A stretch of DNA of 64,000 bases from Marmoricola sp. URHB0036 (GTDB lineage Bacteria; Actinomycetota; Actinomycetes; Propionibacteriales; Nocardioidaceae). The stretch covers positions 186,001 to 250,000 of the forward strand of contig NZ_AUEP01000004.1 in assembly GCF_000426045.1 (NCBI RefSeq). Reading direction: 5' to 3'. A model generated the notes under the pieces. The model searched no databases. It was not told the DNA's origin and worked only from the letters and a program-made list of their open reading frames with translations. Of the stretch, positions 24,269 to 34,526 are shown piece by piece (positions within the stretch are counted from its first letter, which is position 1; each line of letters opens with the position of its first letter). The position numbers were made by a program, and so were the translations under genes.

Positions 24269-25425
24269 TCGTCCCCTTCTTCCCCGACCCAGACGCGGGT
24301 CTGGCGACCGCCCATCCGGGTGACGATCTCGTAGTCGATGGTCCCGCACCAGCGGGCCCAGTCGGTGGCGGTGGGCTCACCGTGCGACCCCGGTCCGAAA
24401 AGCACCACCTCGTCGCCGGCGTGCGTCTCGGGAGCGGCGACCACGAACTGGTCCATGCAGATGCGGCCGACCACGCGGCCACGCACGCCGTTGACGAGCA
24501 CCTCGGCCGTGTTGGAGGCGTGGCGCGGGATGCCGTCGCCGTACCCCATCGGCACCAGCGCCACCCGAATCGGCTCCTCGGCCACGAACGTGTGGCCGTA
24601 GGAGACGCCGGCGCCGGCCGCGAGCTCCTTGGTGAGTACGACGGTCCCGCGGACCGTCATCGCCGGAACCAGGCCGAGCTGCTCGGTGGTGACCACGTCG
24701 GGGGCCGGGCTGAAGCCGTAGGCGGCGATGCCGACCCGCACCAGGTCGTACCGCGCCCGCGGGTGGAGCAGCGCGCCGGCCGAGTTGGAGAGGTGGCGCA
24801 CCTCGGGCTCGAGACCGGCGTCCTCGGCGAGGGCGAGTGCCTCCTCGAAGGCCTCCTGCTGGGCTGCGTTGGCGGGGTGCTCGGGCTCGTCGGAGCAGGC
24901 GAAGTGCGACCACACACCGGTGACCCGGACGGCGCCGTCGTCCTGGGCCGAGCGGGCGGCGGTCACCAGGGCCAGCCACTCGCTGCGCGGGGCACCGTTG
25001 CGGGACAGCCCGGTGTCCACCTTGAGCTGCACGCGGCCCACCTCCCCTGCCTCGCGGGCGCCCCGGACGATCTCCTCGAGCTGGTCGAGCGAGGAGGCCG
25101 TGACGTCGACGCCGGCCTCCACCAGCGGCGCGAAGTCGGTGCCGGGCGCGGCCAGCCAGCACAGCACCCGACCGGCGTCGCCCGCGGCACGGAGTGCCAG
25201 CGCCTCGGCGCAGGTCGCGACGCCCAGCCACTCGGCCCCGGCGGATCGGGCTGCTCGCGCCACCGGCACCATCCCGTGGCCGTAGCCGTCGGCCTTCACC
25301 ACGACCATCACCTGACCTGTCGGGGAGCCCTTCCAGACCAGCTCGCGCAGCCGGCGCACGTTGTGACGCAGCGCGCCGAGGTCGACGACGACCTCGGCGT
25401 GAGTGCTGGGGGGCGCACCGACCAT
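24265..25425 (-). CDS. alr: Alanine racemase
   Basis: This is a pyridoxal-phosphate enzyme that interconverts L- and D-alanine for peptidoglycan. The PLP lysine is in VVVKADGYGHG (about K44), and the opposing tyrosine in GAGVSYGHTFVA. MGYGDGIPRHASN and RICMDQFVV are family signatures. I favour ATG 25425, because GGGAGG lies 9 bases upstream; ATG 25434 directly abuts that same element. The predicted protein has 386 residues. It is downstream of nnr and coupled to the hydrolase by overlap. Confidence 0.95.
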   Translation of the reverse strand: MVGAPPSTHAEVVVDLGALRHNVRRLRELVWKGSPTGQVMVVVKADGYGHGMVPVARAARSAGAEWLGVATCAEALALRAAGDAGRVLCWLAAPGTDFAPLVEAGVDVTASSLDQLEEIVRGAREAGEVGRVQLKVDTGLSRNGAPRSEWLALVTAARSAQDDGAVRVTGVWSHFACSDEPEHPANAAQQEAFEEALALAEDAGLEPEVRHLSNSAGALLHPRARYDLVRVGIAAYGFSPAPDVVTTEQLGLVPAMTVRGTVVLTKELAAGAGVSYGHTFVAEEPIRVALVPMGYGDGIPRHASNTAEVLVNGVRGRVVGRICMDQFVVAAPETHAGDEVVLFGPGSHGEPTATDWARWCGTIDYEIVTRMGGRQTRVWVGEEGDE

Positions 25426-25442
25426 GGGGAGCATCCTCCCAT

Positions 25443-26816
25443 TCAGGACGCCAGCCCCTGCACCACCTCGGGGATGGCGTCGGCCACGCGGGTCGCGGTG
25501 AGCGGCCCACCGCCGCTCGCCTGGGTGGCGGCGGCGCCGTGCAGCCACGACCCGACCGACGCTGCGTCCCACGGGTCGAGCCCGGCTGCCAGCAGGGATC
25601 CGATGACGCCGGCGAGCACGTCGCCGGCCCCGGCCACGGCCAGCCACGGCACGCCGCTCGTCGTGACACGCACCCGTCCGTCCGGCCGGGCGACCAGGGT
25701 GTGCCTCCCCTTGAGGAGCACTACCGCGTCGTACTCGCTGGCGGCGCGGCGCGCGAAGCCGAGCTGGTCGGCCTCCACGGCCTCACGCTCGACGTCGAGC
25801 ATCCGGGCCAGCTCTCCGGCGTGCGGGGTGAGCACCAGGCCAGGCGGCCCCTGCTCGACGTAGATCAGGGCATCTGCGTCGACCACCGTGGGCACGCCGT
25901 CGGAGAGTGCGTCGGCCAGCGCGGCTTCGGCGTCGGTGTCCCCACCGGAGCCGACCACCCAGGCCTGCACGCGTCCCTCGGAGGCGACGACCTCCGGGTG
26001 CCGCGCGCGTACGGCGTCGGCCGCCGACCCCGAGTAACGCACCATCCCGGCCAGCCCGGACCCTGCCCCTGACGTGCACAGCACCGCCGCACCGGGATAC
26101 GTCTCCGACCCGGCGCGCACGCCGACGACCCCGCGGGTGTACTTGTGGCCGAACGGCCCCGGCGTCGGCACCAGCCGGGCCACGTCGACCGGCTGCAACG
26201 CCTCGACCGGCGGCTCAGGCAGGTCGAGAGCGAGGTCGACCAGGTGGACGACGCCGCAGGACTGGGCTGCCGGGTCGACGAGATGGGCGATCTTGAGGGT
26301 CCCGAAGGTCACCGTCAGGTCGGCCCGCACGTGCCGGTCCGGCAGTCGCCCGGTGTCGACGTCGACACCCGAGGGGACGTCGACCGCGACCACGGGCACC
26401 CCCTCGAACAGCGCCAGCGCCTCCGCAGCCTCGTCGCGCAGTCCGGGGCGTCCGCCGATGCCGACGATCCCGTCGACCACCACGTCGGGACGGTGGGCCT
26501 CGGCGGCGAGCACGGCACGTCCACCGGACGACCTCAGTGCGGCCAGGCCTGCCTCGTGGACCTTCGAGGACAGCAGCACCGCCTCGACGGCGGCACCTCG
26601 TCGGGCCAGCATCGCCCCGGCCCAGAGAGCGTCACCGCCGTTGTCGCCCGCGCCGACCAGCAGCAGCACCTTGGCGGCGTACACCCTTCCGAGCAGGTCG
26701 GAGATCGCCACCGCCAGCCCGGCTGCGGCCCGTTGCATGAGGGCTCCCTCGGGAAGCCGGGACATCAGGGTCGCCTCGGCTGCGCGTACCTGCTCCACCG
26801 TGTGTGCGCTGCGCAT
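25443..26816 (-). CDS. nnr: Bifunctional NAD(P)H-hydrate epimerase/dehydratase
   Basis: This enzyme repairs damaged NADHX and NADPHX. The N-terminal half (about 1-215) is the epimerase with VGAGDNGGDALWAG and VDVPSGVDVDTG. The C-terminal half (about 220-455) is the ADP-dependent dehydratase with VVDADALI, LTPHAGELARM, LLKGRHTLV and VAGAGDVLAGVIGS. At 457 residues both domains are complete. It starts at ATG 26816, 10 bases from the next gene's stop. Confidence 0.95.
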   Translation of the reverse strand: MRSAHTVEQVRAAEATLMSRLPEGALMQRAAAGLAVAISDLLGRVYAAKVLLLVGAGDNGGDALWAGAMLARRGAAVEAVLLSSKVHEAGLAALRSSGGRAVLAAEAHRPDVVVDGIVGIGGRPGLRDEAAEALALFEGVPVVAVDVPSGVDVDTGRLPDRHVRADLTVTFGTLKIAHLVDPAAQSCGVVHLVDLALDLPEPPVEALQPVDVARLVPTPGPFGHKYTRGVVGVRAGSETYPGAAVLCTSGAGSGLAGMVRYSGSAADAVRARHPEVVASEGRVQAWVVGSGGDTDAEAALADALSDGVPTVVDADALIYVEQGPPGLVLTPHAGELARMLDVEREAVEADQLGFARRAASEYDAVVLLKGRHTLVARPDGRVRVTTSGVPWLAVAGAGDVLAGVIGSLLAAGLDPWDAASVGSWLHGAAATQASGGGPLTATRVADAIPEVVQGLAS

Positions 26817-26826
26817 GCACGCAACG

Positions 26827-27516
26827 CTAGCGGTGGCGCTGCCAGGGCCAGGTGAGGACGGCCCACCCGGCGACGAGGACGCCGAGCGACACGAAGACGT
26901 AGAGCGGCCACGGGCCGAACAGGCTCAGCAACGAGTCCGACCCCGGCTTGCGCACCAGGTAGCCGTAGTTGACGTCCACGACGGCGTCGAAGGCGTAGAC
27001 CACGACCGCCCACGCCGCGGTGACCAGCACCGTCAGTCGGTAGGTGTGCCAGGTCGGGCCGAGGCCGAGGCCGAGGGTCAGGTAGAGCGCCGACCAGACG
27101 ACCAGGAAGTGCAGCGACCAGAAGGCGAAGTAGCGCGGGTCCGGGATCAGCTGACCGAGCGAGGGCGTGAGGATGCCCTGGACGGTGAGCGTCAGCCCCC
27201 AGAAGTAGGTCAGCGACACCGGCAGCCGCTGGTGGGTCCACAGTCCCCACACCGCCGCCATCCAGGCGAGGTCGCACAGCGCCAGCGGGAGCGAGGTGCC
27301 GAGGTCGAAGGCGCCGGGGGTGAGCTGGAAGATCTGGCTCGGCACGGTGACGCACGGGATCGCGACCGCCAGCACCCGGCTGAACCGTCGCGCCGCCTCC
27401 GTCCCGCGCTGGCGCCGGCCCAGCAGCACGATGCCGACGGCACCGGCGAGGAAGACCAGGAGCAGCACGTAGTGCTGGACGCTGTAGGCCTGGAAGCGCT
27501 CGGCGGCCAGCGGCAC
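26827..27516 (-). CDS. TIGR02206/YwaF-type integral membrane protein
   Basis: This is a 229-residue polytopic membrane protein of the YwaF/TIGR02206 type, with about six to seven helices. Typical patterns are LPLALCDLAWMAAVWGL, YFWGLTLTVQGILTPSLG and NYGYLVRKP near the last helices. GTG 27516 starts one base after the acpS stop, so it is coupled to acpS. Function unknown. Confidence 0.82.
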   Translation of the reverse strand: MPLAAERFQAYSVQHYVLLLVFLAGAVGIVLLGRRQRGTEAARRFSRVLAVAIPCVTVPSQIFQLTPGAFDLGTSLPLALCDLAWMAAVWGLWTHQRLPVSLTYFWGLTLTVQGILTPSLGQLIPDPRYFAFWSLHFLVVWSALYLTLGLGLGPTWHTYRLTVLVTAAWAVVVYAFDAVVDVNYGYLVRKPGSDSLLSLFGPWPLYVFVSLGVLVAGWAVLTWPWQRHR

Positions 27517-27517
27517 C

Positions 27518-27868
27518 TCAGGACTCCAGCACGACGAACGCGACCGCCACTCCGGCATCGTGCGACATCGACAGGTGCACCCGCTCGACCCCCATCTGCT
27601 CGGCCCGGGCGGCGACGGTGCCGCGCAGCTCGAACGACGGCCAGCCACTCACGTCGCTGACGACCTCGGCGTCGTGCCACTCCAGGTCGCCCGGCGCGCC
27701 CAAGGCCTTGGCGATCGCCTCCTTGGCCGCGAACCGGGCGGCCAGCGACTCCAGCGGCAGCGCCGCCTCGGCCGGGGTGAACAGCCGGTCGCGCAGCGAC
27801 GGGGTGCGTTCGAGGGAGCGCTCCATCCGCGCGATCTCCACGACGTCGGTGCCCACCCCGATGATCAT
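27518..27868 (-). CDS. acpS: Holo-acyl-carrier-protein synthase
   Basis: This enzyme transfers 4'-phosphopantetheine from CoA to acyl carrier protein. Its 116 residues match the family. The magnesium-binding Asp is in [14 protein letters not shown], and the Glu in [29 protein letters not shown] closes the domain. It lies 18 bases downstream of glmS. The pantothenate kinase that starts the CoA pathway is just beyond glmS on the other strand. Confidence 0.95.
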   Translation of the reverse strand: MIIGVGTDVVEIARMERSLERTPSLRDRLFTPAEAALPLESLAARFAAKEAIAKALGAPGDLEWHDAEVVSDVSGWPSFELRGTVAARAEQMGVERVHLSMSHDAGVAVAFVVLES

Positions 27869-27886
27869 GGTCCGACCGGCCCGGTG

Positions 27887-29731
27887 CTACTCGACCGTGA
27901 CGGACTTGGCCAGGTTGCGCGGCTGGTCGACGTCGTGCCCCATCACGGTGGCCAGCTCGCAGGCGAACAGCTGGAGCGGCACGGTCGCCACGATCGGCTG
28001 CAGCAAGGTGGGTACGACGGGCAGGGTGATGGTCTCGTCGGCGTACTCCGCGACCGAGGTGTCCCCCTCCTCGGCCAGCACGATCGTGTGCGCGCCCCGG
28101 GCCCGGATCTCCTGGATGGCGCTGATCATCTTGTCGTGCAGCTGGTCGCGTCCGCGGGGAGGCACGACGCAGAAGACCGGCAGCCCCTCCTCGATCAGCG
28201 CGATCGGGCCGTGCTTGAGCTCGCCGGCCGCGAACCCCTCGGCGTGGATGTAGGCCAGCTCCTTGAGCTTGAGCGCGCCCTCGAGCGCCACCGGGAAGCC
28301 GGCGTGGCGGCCCAGGAACAGCACCGACCTGGTCTGGGCGTTCTGCCGGGCGAGCGCGTAGATCGTCTCGGCCTGGTCGAGCATCCGCTGCACGTGGGCG
28401 GGCATCTGCTCCAGCTCGCTGATCACGGCGCTGATCTCGTCGCCGTACTTGGTCCCGCGCACCTGGGCGAGGTAGAGGCCGAGCAGGTAGCAGGCCATCA
28501 GCTGGGTCAGGAAGCCCTTGGTCGAGGCGACGCCGATCTCCGGCCCGGCGTGGGTGTAGATCACGGCGTCCGACTCGCGCGGGATGGTCGAGCCGTTGGT
28601 GTTGCAGATCGCGAGCACCTTCGCCCGCTGCCGCCGGGCGTAGCGGATCGCCATCAGGGTGTCGGCGGTCTCGCCGGACTGGCTGATCGCGATCACCAGC
28701 GTGTTGCGGGTCAGGATCGGGTCGCGGTAGCGGAACTCGTGGGCCAGCTCGACCTCGCACGGGATGCGGGTCCAGTGCTCGATGGCGTACTTGGCGACCA
28801 GGCCGGCGTAGTTCGCCGTACCGCAGCCGATGATGACGATGCGGTCGACGTCCCTCAGCTCGTCCTCGGTGATGCGCACCTCGTCGAGCTGGAGCTCGCC
28901 GCGGCCGTCGTGGCGGCCCAGCAGGGCGTCGGCGACTGCACGCGGCTGCTCGAAGATCTCCTTGCGCATGAACCAGTCGAAGCCGTCCTTCTCGGCGGCC
29001 GAGAGGTCCCAGTCGACGTGGTAGCGACGACCCGCGGCCTCGTGGCCGTCGAAGTCGGTGACGCGCACGTCGTCGCGGGTGATGGTGACGACCTGGTCCT
29101 GGCCGAGCTCGAGGGCCTCGCGGGTGTGCTCGATGAAGGCGGCGACGTCGGAGCCGAGGAAGTTCTCACCCTCACCGAGGCCGACGACCAGCGGCGAGTT
29201 GCGACGGGCGGCCACCACCAGGGAGGGGTCCTGGGCATCCACCGCCACCAGCGTGAAGGCGCCCTCGAGCCTGCGGCACACCGCCTGCATCGCCGTGGTG
29301 AGGTCGCCCGTGCGCTCGAGCTCGTTCTCGAGCAGGTGGGCCGCGATCTCGGTGTCGGTCTCGGAGCGCAGGTCGTGGCCCTCGCGCTCGAGCTCGTCGC
29401 GGAGCTGGGCGAAGTTCTCGATGATCCCGTTGTGCACCACCGCGACCCGGCCCTGCTGGCCGAGGTGCGGGTGGGCGTTGGTGTCGTTGGGGGCGCCGTG
29501 GGTGGCCCAGCGGGTGTGCCCGATGCCGGTCGTGGACGGCGGCAGGGGGGTCTCCTCGATCGACTTCTCGAGGTTGGCCAGCTTGCCGGCCCGCTTGTCC
29601 GAGACGATCGAGCCGTTGTCCACCAGGGCGATGCCGGCCGAGTCGTAGCCGCGGTACTCGAGAAGGCGGAGTCCCTCGATGACGACGTCGCGAGCCTGCT
29701 TGTCCCCGACGTACCCGACGATCCCGCACAT
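27887..29731 (-). CDS. glmS: Glutamine-fructose-6-phosphate aminotransferase (isomerising)
   Basis: This enzyme makes glucosamine-6-phosphate from fructose-6-phosphate and glutamine, the first step to UDP-GlcNAc. The 614-residue protein starts MCGIVGYVG with the catalytic Cys2, has the glutaminase domain to about residue 220, then two SIS domains ([34 protein letters not shown]). The canonical C-terminus [13 protein letters not shown] is intact. The UDP-GlcNAc it supplies is also the precursor for the wecB/wecC sugars at the other end of the window. Confidence 0.97.
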   Translation of the reverse strand: MCGIVGYVGDKQARDVVIEGLRLLEYRGYDSAGIALVDNGSIVSDKRAGKLANLEKSIEETPLPPSTTGIGHTRWATHGAPNDTNAHPHLGQQGRVAVVHNGIIENFAQLRDELEREGHDLRSETDTEIAAHLLENELERTGDLTTAMQAVCRRLEGAFTLVAVDAQDPSLVVAARRNSPLVVGLGEGENFLGSDVAAFIEHTREALELGQDQVVTITRDDVRVTDFDGHEAAGRRYHVDWDLSAAEKDGFDWFMRKEIFEQPRAVADALLGRHDGRGELQLDEVRITEDELRDVDRIVIIGCGTANYAGLVAKYAIEHWTRIPCEVELAHEFRYRDPILTRNTLVIAISQSGETADTLMAIRYARRQRAKVLAICNTNGSTIPRESDAVIYTHAGPEIGVASTKGFLTQLMACYLLGLYLAQVRGTKYGDEISAVISELEQMPAHVQRMLDQAETIYALARQNAQTRSVLFLGRHAGFPVALEGALKLKELAYIHAEGFAAGELKHGPIALIEEGLPVFCVVPPRGRDQLHDKMISAIQEIRARGAHTIVLAEEGDTSVAEYADETITLPVVPTLLQPIVATVPLQLFACELATVMGHDVDQPRNLAKSVTVE

Positions 29732-29774
29732 GGCGGTCAGTCTAGGTGCGCAGGTCACCACTATCGTGACGCGC

Positions 29775-30749
29775 ATGCCGAACGGGACGCACGCGAGCGA
29801 GAGCTCGCCGTACGTCGAGCTCGACCGCGAGGCGTGGGCCGCGCTCGGCAAGTCCATCGCCGCGGGAGCCACCGAGCAGCCGCTGTCCCACGACGAGATC
29901 GAGCGGGTCCGGGGTCTCGGCGACGAGCTAGACCTCGAGGAGGTGCAGCAGGTCTACCTGCCGCTGTCCCGCCTGCTCAGCCTGTACGTCGAGGCAGCCG
30001 GTCAGCTGCACCGCGCCACCGAGGAGTTCCTGCACCAGAGCCAGCCGCCGCGGACGCCGTTCGTGATCGGGCTCGCCGGTTCGGTGGCGGTCGGCAAGTC
30101 GACCACCGCCCGTGTCCTCCAGCAGATGCTGGCCCACTGGCCCGAGCACCCGCGGGTCGCCCTGGTCACCACCGACGGCTTCCTGCTGCCCAACGCCGAG
30201 CTGAGCCGACGCGGGATCCTGCACCGCAAGGGGTTCCCGGAGTCCTACGACCGCAAGGCGCTGCTGAAGTTCGTCATCGACATCAAGTCCGGCAAGGACG
30301 AGGTGGAGGCACCGACGTACTCCCACCTCGTCTACGACGTCGTCCCGGACGAGAAGGTCGTGGTGTCCAGCCCCGACATCGTCATCGTCGAGGGGCTCAA
30401 CGTCCTCCAGTCGGCCGGGGTCCGCCAGGACGGTCGTACCGGCCTCGCCGTCAGCGACTTCTTCGACTTCTCGGTGTACGTCGACGCTGCCACCAGCGAC
30501 ATCCGTCGTTGGTACACCGACCGCTTCCTGCGCCTGCGCGAGACCTCCTTCCGCGACCCGGCGTCGTACTTCGCCCGCTACGCCTCGCTCTCCAGGGACG
30601 AGGCCGTCGCCGAGGCCAACCGCATCTGGGACGAGATCAACGGACCGAACCTGAAGCAGAACGTCCAGCCCACCCGCTCGCGGGCGACGCTGGTGTTGCG
30701 CAAGGACCACGACCACTCGGTGCGCTGGGTCAGGCTGCGCAAGCTGTGA
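29775..30749 (+). CDS. coaA: Type I pantothenate kinase
   Basis: This enzyme phosphorylates pantothenate, the committed step of CoA synthesis. The P-loop GSVAVGKST lies at 102-110, and [21 protein letters not shown] and the C-terminal [17 protein letters not shown] are type I signatures. The predicted protein has 324 residues. TATCGT at 29762-29767 lies 7 bases before the ATG with no ribosome site, so the mRNA may be leaderless. It is divergent from glmS, with 43 bases between starts. Confidence 0.95.
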   Translation: MPNGTHASESSPYVELDREAWAALGKSIAAGATEQPLSHDEIERVRGLGDELDLEEVQQVYLPLSRLLSLYVEAAGQLHRATEEFLHQSQPPRTPFVIGLAGSVAVGKSTTARVLQQMLAHWPEHPRVALVTTDGFLLPNAELSRRGILHRKGFPESYDRKALLKFVIDIKSGKDEVEAPTYSHLVYDVVPDEKVVVSSPDIVIVEGLNVLQSAGVRQDGRTGLAVSDFFDFSVYVDAATSDIRRWYTDRFLRLRETSFRDPASYFARYASLSRDEAVAEANRIWDEINGPNLKQNVQPTRSRATLVLRKDHDHSVRWVRLRKL

Positions 30750-31366
30750 GCGGGATTCCCCCGACGCGCTGGGACCTGTTCGTCTCCGAGGACGCGATGT
30801 ACGGCCGCCACTTCGAGCAGCTGCTCGCAGACGGCGTCGACGTCGACGGCGAGGCCAGGCTGGCCGACGTGCTGGCGCCCCGCCGGGCCCGGATCCTCGA
30901 CGCCGGGTCGGGCATGGGGCGGGTGGGAGCGAGCCTGCTGCGTCGTGGGCACGACGTCACCGCCGTCGAGAAGGACCTCAAGCTGGTCGCCCAGTCCCGA
31001 CGCCTCTTCCCCGAGCTGGTCGTCGTCCAGTCCGACATCCTCGCGCTGTCTCCGGACCTGCTGGTGGAGCACGGTCGGCCGTCGGCGTACGACGTCGTCG
31101 TGGTGGCGGGCAACGTGATGATCTACCTGGCCGAGGACACCGAGACCCGCGCCCTGCGAGCGCTGCGCGACCTGCTCGCACCGGACGGCCGGATCCTGGT
31201 CGGTTACAACGCCGTGAAGGGGCCGCGGCACAGCCGCGACTACCCCTACGAGGACTTCGTGGGCCACCTCGAGGCGGCCGGTCTCGAGGTGCAGCACCGC
31301 TTCGGGTCCTGGGACCTGACGCCACCGGCCGACGACTACGTGCTGGCGGTGCTCAGCCGGGCTTGA
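30746..31366 (+). CDS. Class I SAM-dependent methyltransferase
   Basis: This is a 206-residue methyltransferase with the SAM loop [16 protein letters not shown] near residue 49, the acidic end of strand 2 VTAVEKD and [13 protein letters not shown] at motif IV. The N-terminal [22 protein letters not shown] is typical of small actinobacterial class I methyltransferases. GTG 30746 overlaps the coaA stop (GTGA), so it is coupled to coaA. The substrate is unknown. Confidence 0.85.
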   Translation: MSGIPPTRWDLFVSEDAMYGRHFEQLLADGVDVDGEARLADVLAPRRARILDAGSGMGRVGASLLRRGHDVTAVEKDLKLVAQSRRLFPELVVVQSDILALSPDLLVEHGRPSAYDVVVVAGNVMIYLAEDTETRALRALRDLLAPDGRILVGYNAVKGPRHSRDYPYEDFVGHLEAAGLEVQHRFGSWDLTPPADDYVLAVLSRA

Positions 31367-31428
31367 CCACTCGGTGTCGGCAGAGATCGACCCGTGACGT
31401 CCGTGCCCGGCGCTCCTAGGATTCAGGG

Positions 31429-32808
31429 GTGGCCGGGGCGAGGGATCTCAGGGAACGCGCGCACCAGGCGCTGGGGCTGGCGAGGGCCCACGCCCGGGAG
31501 ACCGAGCGAGCCGCGGCCTTCGCCGACGAGTCGGTCCTGCTGGCCGAGGAGCTCGACGACCCGATCCTGCTCGCCGACGCGCTGGGCGCGCGGCTGACGA
31601 CCCACTCCGGGCCCGAGGACCTCGACGTCCGGCTCAGTACCAGCCTCCGGATGCTCGGCCTGGTCCGGCACTCGCCCGATCCCGGCGTACGTCTCGAGGC
31701 GCATCTCTGGCGGCTGACGACGGCCCTCGAGCAGCTCGACCTCGGCGCCGTACGCCGGCAGCTGGCCGCGCTCGAGCTGCTGGCCGACGAGACCGACGAG
31801 CCGAGCCACCGCTTCCACGCCTGCTCCCGACGAGCGATGTTCGCCCTGACCGAGGGCGACACCGTGGGCGCGGCTCGACTGGCGGCCGAGGCTGCCGATG
31901 CCGGCGTCGACGAGGTGCCGGGAGCCGACGCGGCCCTGCGCACCCTGCAGGCCGAGCTGGCCCGGCAGCGAGGCGAACGGACCGCGCTGGTGCAGCACGC
32001 CTCCACCTGCGAGAAGCGCGGCCGCTCCGGTGATCTGGCCTCGCTGCTCGCACAGGCGGCCGTGCTCTGGCTGGAGGGCGGCGAGCCGGAGCGCGCCCGG
32101 CAGCTGGTCGACCAGATCGCACCCGCCCTCGGCGACCTGCCGCGGGACGCCGACTGGCTGCTCGTGACCTGCAAGGTGTGCGAGGCGGCCGCAGGCAGCG
32201 GGCGCGCCGGGACGGCGGCCCGGTGCGCACGCCTGCTCGCGCCGTACGCCGGCCGCGGGGTGCTCGACTCCCGGGCGGTCGCGTTCGCGGGCGTCGTCGA
32301 CGACTACCTCGCCCTCGCGACGCGCGACCGTGAACAGGCGGCGACGGCCAGGGCGGCGTACCGCCGGATCGGAGCGGACTGGTGGGCCCGACGCGGACCC
32401 CTGGGCCGGACCCACGAACCCGTGACCGGTCCCGCGGGCGTGCGGGTGCTGCACCTCCACCCAGCCGAGGCCGAGCGGCCGACGGGGCTCTGGTGCGTGG
32501 GACGCGAGGGTGCGACGCGGATGGTGCCGTCCATGCAGGGGCTGGAGTACCTCCGCCAGCTGGTCGACCGGCCCGGGTGCGAGGTGCCCGAGGCGGCCGA
32601 GGAGTCCGAGCAGGTGCGGTCGGCCGTACGCCGGGCGATGCGTACCGCCCTGGCCCGCCTCGAGCTGCACGACGGCGAGGTCGCCTACGAGCTGCGTACG
32701 ACGATCCGCACCGGGCCCGCCTACCGCTACGAGCCCGACGCCTTCCGGCCGGTCGAGTGGCGCCTCGGCACCGATCAGCACGCCGCCCGCTCGGTCGGTG
32801 GGCCATGA
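31429..32808 (+). CDS. TPR-like helical protein with regulator-type C-terminal domain
   Basis: This is a 459-residue soluble protein. Residues 1-310 are an alpha-helical repeat resembling the TPR part of BTAD/MalT-like regulators (for example LAEELDDPILLADALGARL). Residues 370-450, with MQGLEYLRQLVDRPG and VRRAMRTALARLELHD, resemble the extreme C-terminal domain of large actinobacterial AAA-TPR regulators. The ATPase and DNA-binding domains of those proteins are absent, so this looks like a free-standing back half. TAGGAT at 31417-31422 lies exactly 6 bases before GTG 31429, a leaderless-mRNA pattern. I assign no function. Confidence 0.72.
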   Translation: MAGARDLRERAHQALGLARAHARETERAAAFADESVLLAEELDDPILLADALGARLTTHSGPEDLDVRLSTSLRMLGLVRHSPDPGVRLEAHLWRLTTALEQLDLGAVRRQLAALELLADETDEPSHRFHACSRRAMFALTEGDTVGAARLAAEAADAGVDEVPGADAALRTLQAELARQRGERTALVQHASTCEKRGRSGDLASLLAQAAVLWLEGGEPERARQLVDQIAPALGDLPRDADWLLVTCKVCEAAAGSGRAGTAARCARLLAPYAGRGVLDSRAVAFAGVVDDYLALATRDREQAATARAAYRRIGADWWARRGPLGRTHEPVTGPAGVRVLHLHPAEAERPTGLWCVGREGATRMVPSMQGLEYLRQLVDRPGCEVPEAAEESEQVRSAVRRAMRTALARLELHDGEVAYELRTTIRTGPAYRYEPDAFRPVEWRLGTDQHAARSVGGP

Positions 32809-32815
32809 TGGCGCG

Positions 32816-33760
32816 GTGCTGCACCTGCGACTTCGGATCCCCGGCGACCTGACCGACCAGGTCGTCGAGCTGTTGGAGGCCGACGAGACGGTGACCAACG
32901 TCGCCGTGGTGCCGGGCGGCTTCGCCAAGCCGGAGGGATGTCTCGTCCTGGCCGACGTGGCCCGCGAGAACGCGACCGGGGTGATCAAGCAGCTCCGCGA
33001 CCTCGACGTACAGCACCGCGGCTCGATCAGCATCGAGGAGATCGACACGATCCTCTCCGACGAGGCTGACCGCGTGGAGCGAGCGGCTCCGGGAGCACCC
33101 GACGACGGCGTGGTCTGGGTGTCGGTCGAACAGCACCTGCGCGAGGACTCGCGACTCTCCTTCGCCTTCATCGCGTTCATGACGCTGGCAGCCCTGATCG
33201 CCGGTGCCGGCCGCATCACCGACCAACCGATCCTGATCGTCGGCGCCATGGTCGTGGGACCGGAGTTCGCCCCCATCGCCGCCATCTGCTTCGCCCTGGC
33301 CCACCCCCGCCTCGGGATGATCCCTGCGGCGGTGCGCGCCCTGGTGACCGGCTTCGGAGTCGCGGCCGCCATCGCCACCGCGGTATGGGCCGTCGCCTAC
33401 TCCCTCGGCGCCTTCACCAGCACGCAGGCCTCCACGGGAGACCTGACGGACTTCATCGTGCGCCCTGACGGGTGGTCGTTCGCGGTCGCGTGCCTCGCGG
33501 GCATCGCCGGCACCCTGTCGCTGACCACGGCCAAGTCCGGTCCGCTCGTGGGTGTGTTCATCTCGGTGACGACCATCCCGGCCGTGGGCACGCTGGCCGT
33601 CTGCCTGGCCTGCGGGATCTGGTCCGAGGCCGGCTCGGCCCTGGCCCAGCTCGGGCTGAACCTGCTCGGCATCATCGTGGCCGGGACGCTCACGCTGCGG
33701 ATCCAGCGCCTGGTCTGGCAGCGGGTCTCGGTCCGGGCTCGGCACAGCCTGCTGAGCTGA
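32816..33760 (+). CDS. DUF389 membrane protein
   Basis: This is a 314-residue protein with a soluble N-terminal domain (HLRLRIPGDLTDQVVELLEAD, an ACT-like start) and about six membrane helices from residue 110 on (FAFIAFMTLAALIAGAG, ILIVGAMVVGPEFAPIAAI). The VGAMVVGPEFAPI block is the hallmark of DUF389. Function unknown; a transport-like role has been suggested for relatives. GTG 32816 lies 8 bases after the previous stop, so the two are probably cotranscribed. Confidence 0.85.
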   Translation: MLHLRLRIPGDLTDQVVELLEADETVTNVAVVPGGFAKPEGCLVLADVARENATGVIKQLRDLDVQHRGSISIEEIDTILSDEADRVERAAPGAPDDGVVWVSVEQHLREDSRLSFAFIAFMTLAALIAGAGRITDQPILIVGAMVVGPEFAPIAAICFALAHPRLGMIPAAVRALVTGFGVAAAIATAVWAVAYSLGAFTSTQASTGDLTDFIVRPDGWSFAVACLAGIAGTLSLTTAKSGPLVGVFISVTTIPAVGTLAVCLACGIWSEAGSALAQLGLNLLGIIVAGTLTLRIQRLVWQRVSVRARHSLLS

Positions 33761-33822
33761 GCGGGCTGGACCAGTACGCCGCTCCACCCGGCCCTGTCGG
33801 ACCTCGGCCCTACCATCCCTCC

Positions 33823-34455
33823 ATGGCGCAGATGAGCATGAACAAGGTCATCCACGGTGCGTTCCGGCGCGACCTCGACCGCTTCGTCGGGGCACTCACC
33901 AGCTTCACCGCCGGCGACTCCGCGCGGGCACACCAGCTGGGGCGGGCGTGGGCCAACTTCGACCTCCAGCTGACCGACCACCACGAGGGCGAGCACGAGA
34001 TCGCGTGGCCGGCCCTCGAGTCCGTCGGAGTCACCCGCGAGACGATCGCGCAGATGGACGCCGAGCACGAGACCATGGCGGCCGCACTGGCGCAGGCCCG
34101 CACGGCCATGAGCTCGCTGGAGTCGACGGCTGGGCAGGGCGAGGCCGAGGCCGCTCTCTCGGCCCTGATGCGGCTGCGCGACGTGACGGTGGAGCACCTC
34201 GACCACGAGGAGCGCGAGATCGAGCCGATCTACATCGCCAACGCCGACGGGCCCGAGATGAAGGAGATGGGCAAGAAGTTCGCCCGGACGGGACCGGCCA
34301 AGGCAGGCGTGTTCTTCACCTGGATCCTCGACGGCGCGACCGCCGAGGAGAAGCAGGCCCTCACGAGCAGCGTGCCCGGCCCGGTGCTGAAGATCCTCAC
34401 CACGCTCTTCGGGCGCAGCTACCGCAAGGACGTCGCTCCAGTCTGGAGCAGCTGA
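33823..34455 (+). CDS. Hemerythrin HHE-domain protein
   Basis: This is a 210-residue protein with an N-terminal four-helix HHE hemerythrin domain, expected to hold a non-haem di-iron centre. Candidate ligands are His11 (VIHGAF), DHHEGEHEIAWPALE near 56-70, DAEHETM and VEHLDHEEREIEPIY. The C-terminal 60 residues hold a hydrophobic segment (GPAKAGVFFTWILDG) of unknown purpose. TACCAT at 33811-33816 lies exactly 6 bases before ATG 33823, so a leaderless mRNA is likely. It may sense or scavenge oxygen or nitric oxide; that is family-level inference. Confidence 0.85.
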   Translation: MAQMSMNKVIHGAFRRDLDRFVGALTSFTAGDSARAHQLGRAWANFDLQLTDHHEGEHEIAWPALESVGVTRETIAQMDAEHETMAAALAQARTAMSSLESTAGQGEAEAALSALMRLRDVTVEHLDHEEREIEPIYIANADGPEMKEMGKKFARTGPAKAGVFFTWILDGATAEEKQALTSSVPGPVLKILTTLFGRSYRKDVAPVWSS

Positions 34456-34526
34456 CACACCGGCTGGGCATTCGTTGGGCGTCGGTGTTTGACTGACGGT
34501 GACCGTCGCCGAGCGAAGGAGAACTC

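Noticed and set aside
27560-30745. Very long open frame on the plus strand across acpS, glmS and coaA
   Set aside because: Only its end, from GTG 30746, is a real gene (the methyltransferase). The rest is antisense or out of frame to well-identified genes.
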